Assembly (NCBI GenBank): GCA_023427925.1
Contig: JAEYZS010000307.1
Coordinates: forward strand, 1 to 6,799
Direction of reading: 5' to 3'
DNA: 6,799 bases
From: Pseudomonadota bacterium
GTDB taxonomy: Bacteria; Bdellovibrionota; Bdellovibrionia; Bdellovibrionales; JAEYZS01
Shown here in pieces: positions 6,405 through 6,799 of the stretch (position 1 is its first letter; each line of letters begins with the position of its first letter). A model generated the notes under the pieces. The model was given only the letters and a program-made list of their open reading frames with translations. It had not been told where the DNA came from and ran no database searches. A program made the translations under genes and the position numbers.

Positions 6405-6471
6405 ATTTGTGGAGGTCTAGCCACAACTAGACTCAAATCTTTGTACTTAAGTCATAAGACCTTAAGTCTAG
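6398..6471. repeat. Cluster of short inverted and direct repeats upstream of pilM
   Basis: Several repeats crowd into 74 bases. GTCTAG (6415-6420) pairs with CTAGAC (6427-6432), and GTCTAG recurs at 6466-6471. TTGTGG (6407-6412) pairs with CCACAA (6421-6426), enclosed by GAGTC (6398-6402) and GACTC (6430-6434). CTTAAGTC occurs directly twice, 15 bases apart (6446-6453 and 6461-6468). The two central hairpins share bases and cannot form together. The position, from the putative -35 box to about 100 bases upstream of the predicted start site, fits an operator or activator region. That role is inference. Confidence 0.55.
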
Positions 6472-6481
6472 AAAGGAGACA

Positions 6482-6498
6482 TTATGCCCAAGGCATAA
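6482..6498 (-). repeat. Small hairpin at the prepilin peptidase stop codon
   Basis: TTATGCC and GGCATAA form a 7-bp inverted repeat with a 3-base loop, and the TAA stop of the peptidase gene is in one arm. No U tract follows on the minus strand, so it is not a standard terminator. It may be chance or a 3'-end structure. Confidence 0.4.
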
Positions 6499-6799
6499 AC
6501 AAGTTAAGATACCACTTCGCAATTTCTTGCCCTATCAAAAGATATATAATCGCAGCAAGTGCTATGTATGGGCCAAACGGAATCACGGTTTTGAGATTGC
6601 CTTTTTGTTTCCAAATTAGGAATAGCCCAACGACACTTCCCAATATTGATGAGCCCAAAATGATGAATGGAACACTCTTCCAGCCTAAAACTGCTCCTAT
6701 CCATGCTAGGAGCTTGATGTCTCCCCCACCCATGCCTTCTTCTTTTTTTAGAAGATAATAAATATAAGCCACGGCCCACAAGAATCCCCCACCCAGAAG
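6482..6799 (-). CDS. pilD: Prepilin peptidase (PilD/TadV-type, A24 family), C-terminal part
   Basis: This membrane aspartyl protease cleaves the leader of type IV prepilins and, in the long forms, N-methylates the new N-terminus. The window holds the last 105 residues, and the frame is open to the right edge, so the gene is truncated by the window rather than broken. The diagnostic motif EGMGGGDIKLLAWIGAVLGW at about 20-39 of the fragment includes the second catalytic aspartate of the GxGD-type active site. It is followed by hydrophobic helices at about 40-60 and 75-97 and by the conserved IPFGPYIALAA segment at about 72-82. The first catalytic aspartate and any N-terminal methylase zinc-binding domain lie outside the window. 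The full protein is usually about 250-290 residues. It is placed 186 bp upstream of pilM on the same strand, consistent with a T4P role. A TTG at 6779-6781 is an internal leucine, not a start. Confidence 0.9.
   Translation of the reverse strand, partial: LLGGGFLWAVAYIYYLLKKEEGMGGGDIKLLAWIGAVLGWKSVPFIILGSSILGSVVGLFLIWKQKGNLKTVIPFGPYIALAAIIYLLIGQEIAKWYLNLFMPWA

Noticed and set aside
6473..6498. Plus-strand GGAG followed at five bases by ATG and a four-codon frame (MPKA)
   Set aside because: The reading frame is too short to be a gene and coincides with the hairpin over the peptidase stop codon. It is most likely accidental.
6482..6508. Possible alternative reading of the right-hand fragment in a second frame (91 codons)
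   Set aside because: The other frame carries the GMGGGDIKLLA prepilin peptidase motif and hydrophobic helices. This frame gives a basic, non-membrane sequence with no family resemblance.
5967..6758. 263-codon open frame on the plus strand across pilM, the intergenic gap and the peptidase gene
   Set aside because: It is antisense to two well-supported genes, its translation is low-complexity with no recognisable domain, and most of it mirrors conserved codons of PilM and the peptidase.

Overview
The window is almost entirely coding, and all genes are on the minus strand. It carries a conserved type IV pilus (T4P) assembly block followed by a housekeeping AAA+ ATPase. Read in the direction of transcription (right to left) the order is: the 3' part of a prepilin peptidase gene (pilD-like, cut by the window edge), a 186-bp intergenic region with a candidate promoter and a dense cluster of short repeats, pilM, pilN, pilO, pilP, pilQ, rarA (mgsA), and the first few codons of another gene at the left edge.

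The five pil genes overlap by 1 to 4 bases at every junction, and three of them use GTG starts on at least one reading, so they look like one translationally coupled operon. Their products form the classical envelope-spanning alignment complex. PilM is a cytoplasmic actin-like protein that binds the N-terminal tail of PilN. PilN and PilO are bitopic inner-membrane proteins with periplasmic ferredoxin-like domains. PilP bridges PilN/PilO to PilQ, and PilQ is the outer-membrane secretin through which the pilus leaves the cell. The upstream peptidase would process the prepilins that this machine assembles. RarA is a replication-fork and recombination ATPase with no obvious pilus role. It starts within a few to about 40 bases of the pilQ stop and appears to be co-transcribed.

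The organism is a Gram-negative, moderately AT-leaning bacterium (about 40% G+C by eye). The pilMNOPQ cluster with prepilin peptidase directly upstream, the very acidic periplasmic tails on PilP and PilQ and the protein sequences in general suggest a delta-proteobacterial or Bdellovibrionota-type genome. This is an impression from the sequence, not a database result.

I do not see a clearly new system. The points that merit a second look are: a 13-bp perfect inverted repeat that covers the likely rarA start codon; a lipobox-like cysteine on PilQ, the only cysteine in that protein, together with a PilP that has no cysteine at all; the roughly 120-residue acidic tract of PilQ; and the operator-like repeat cluster around the putative pilM promoter.
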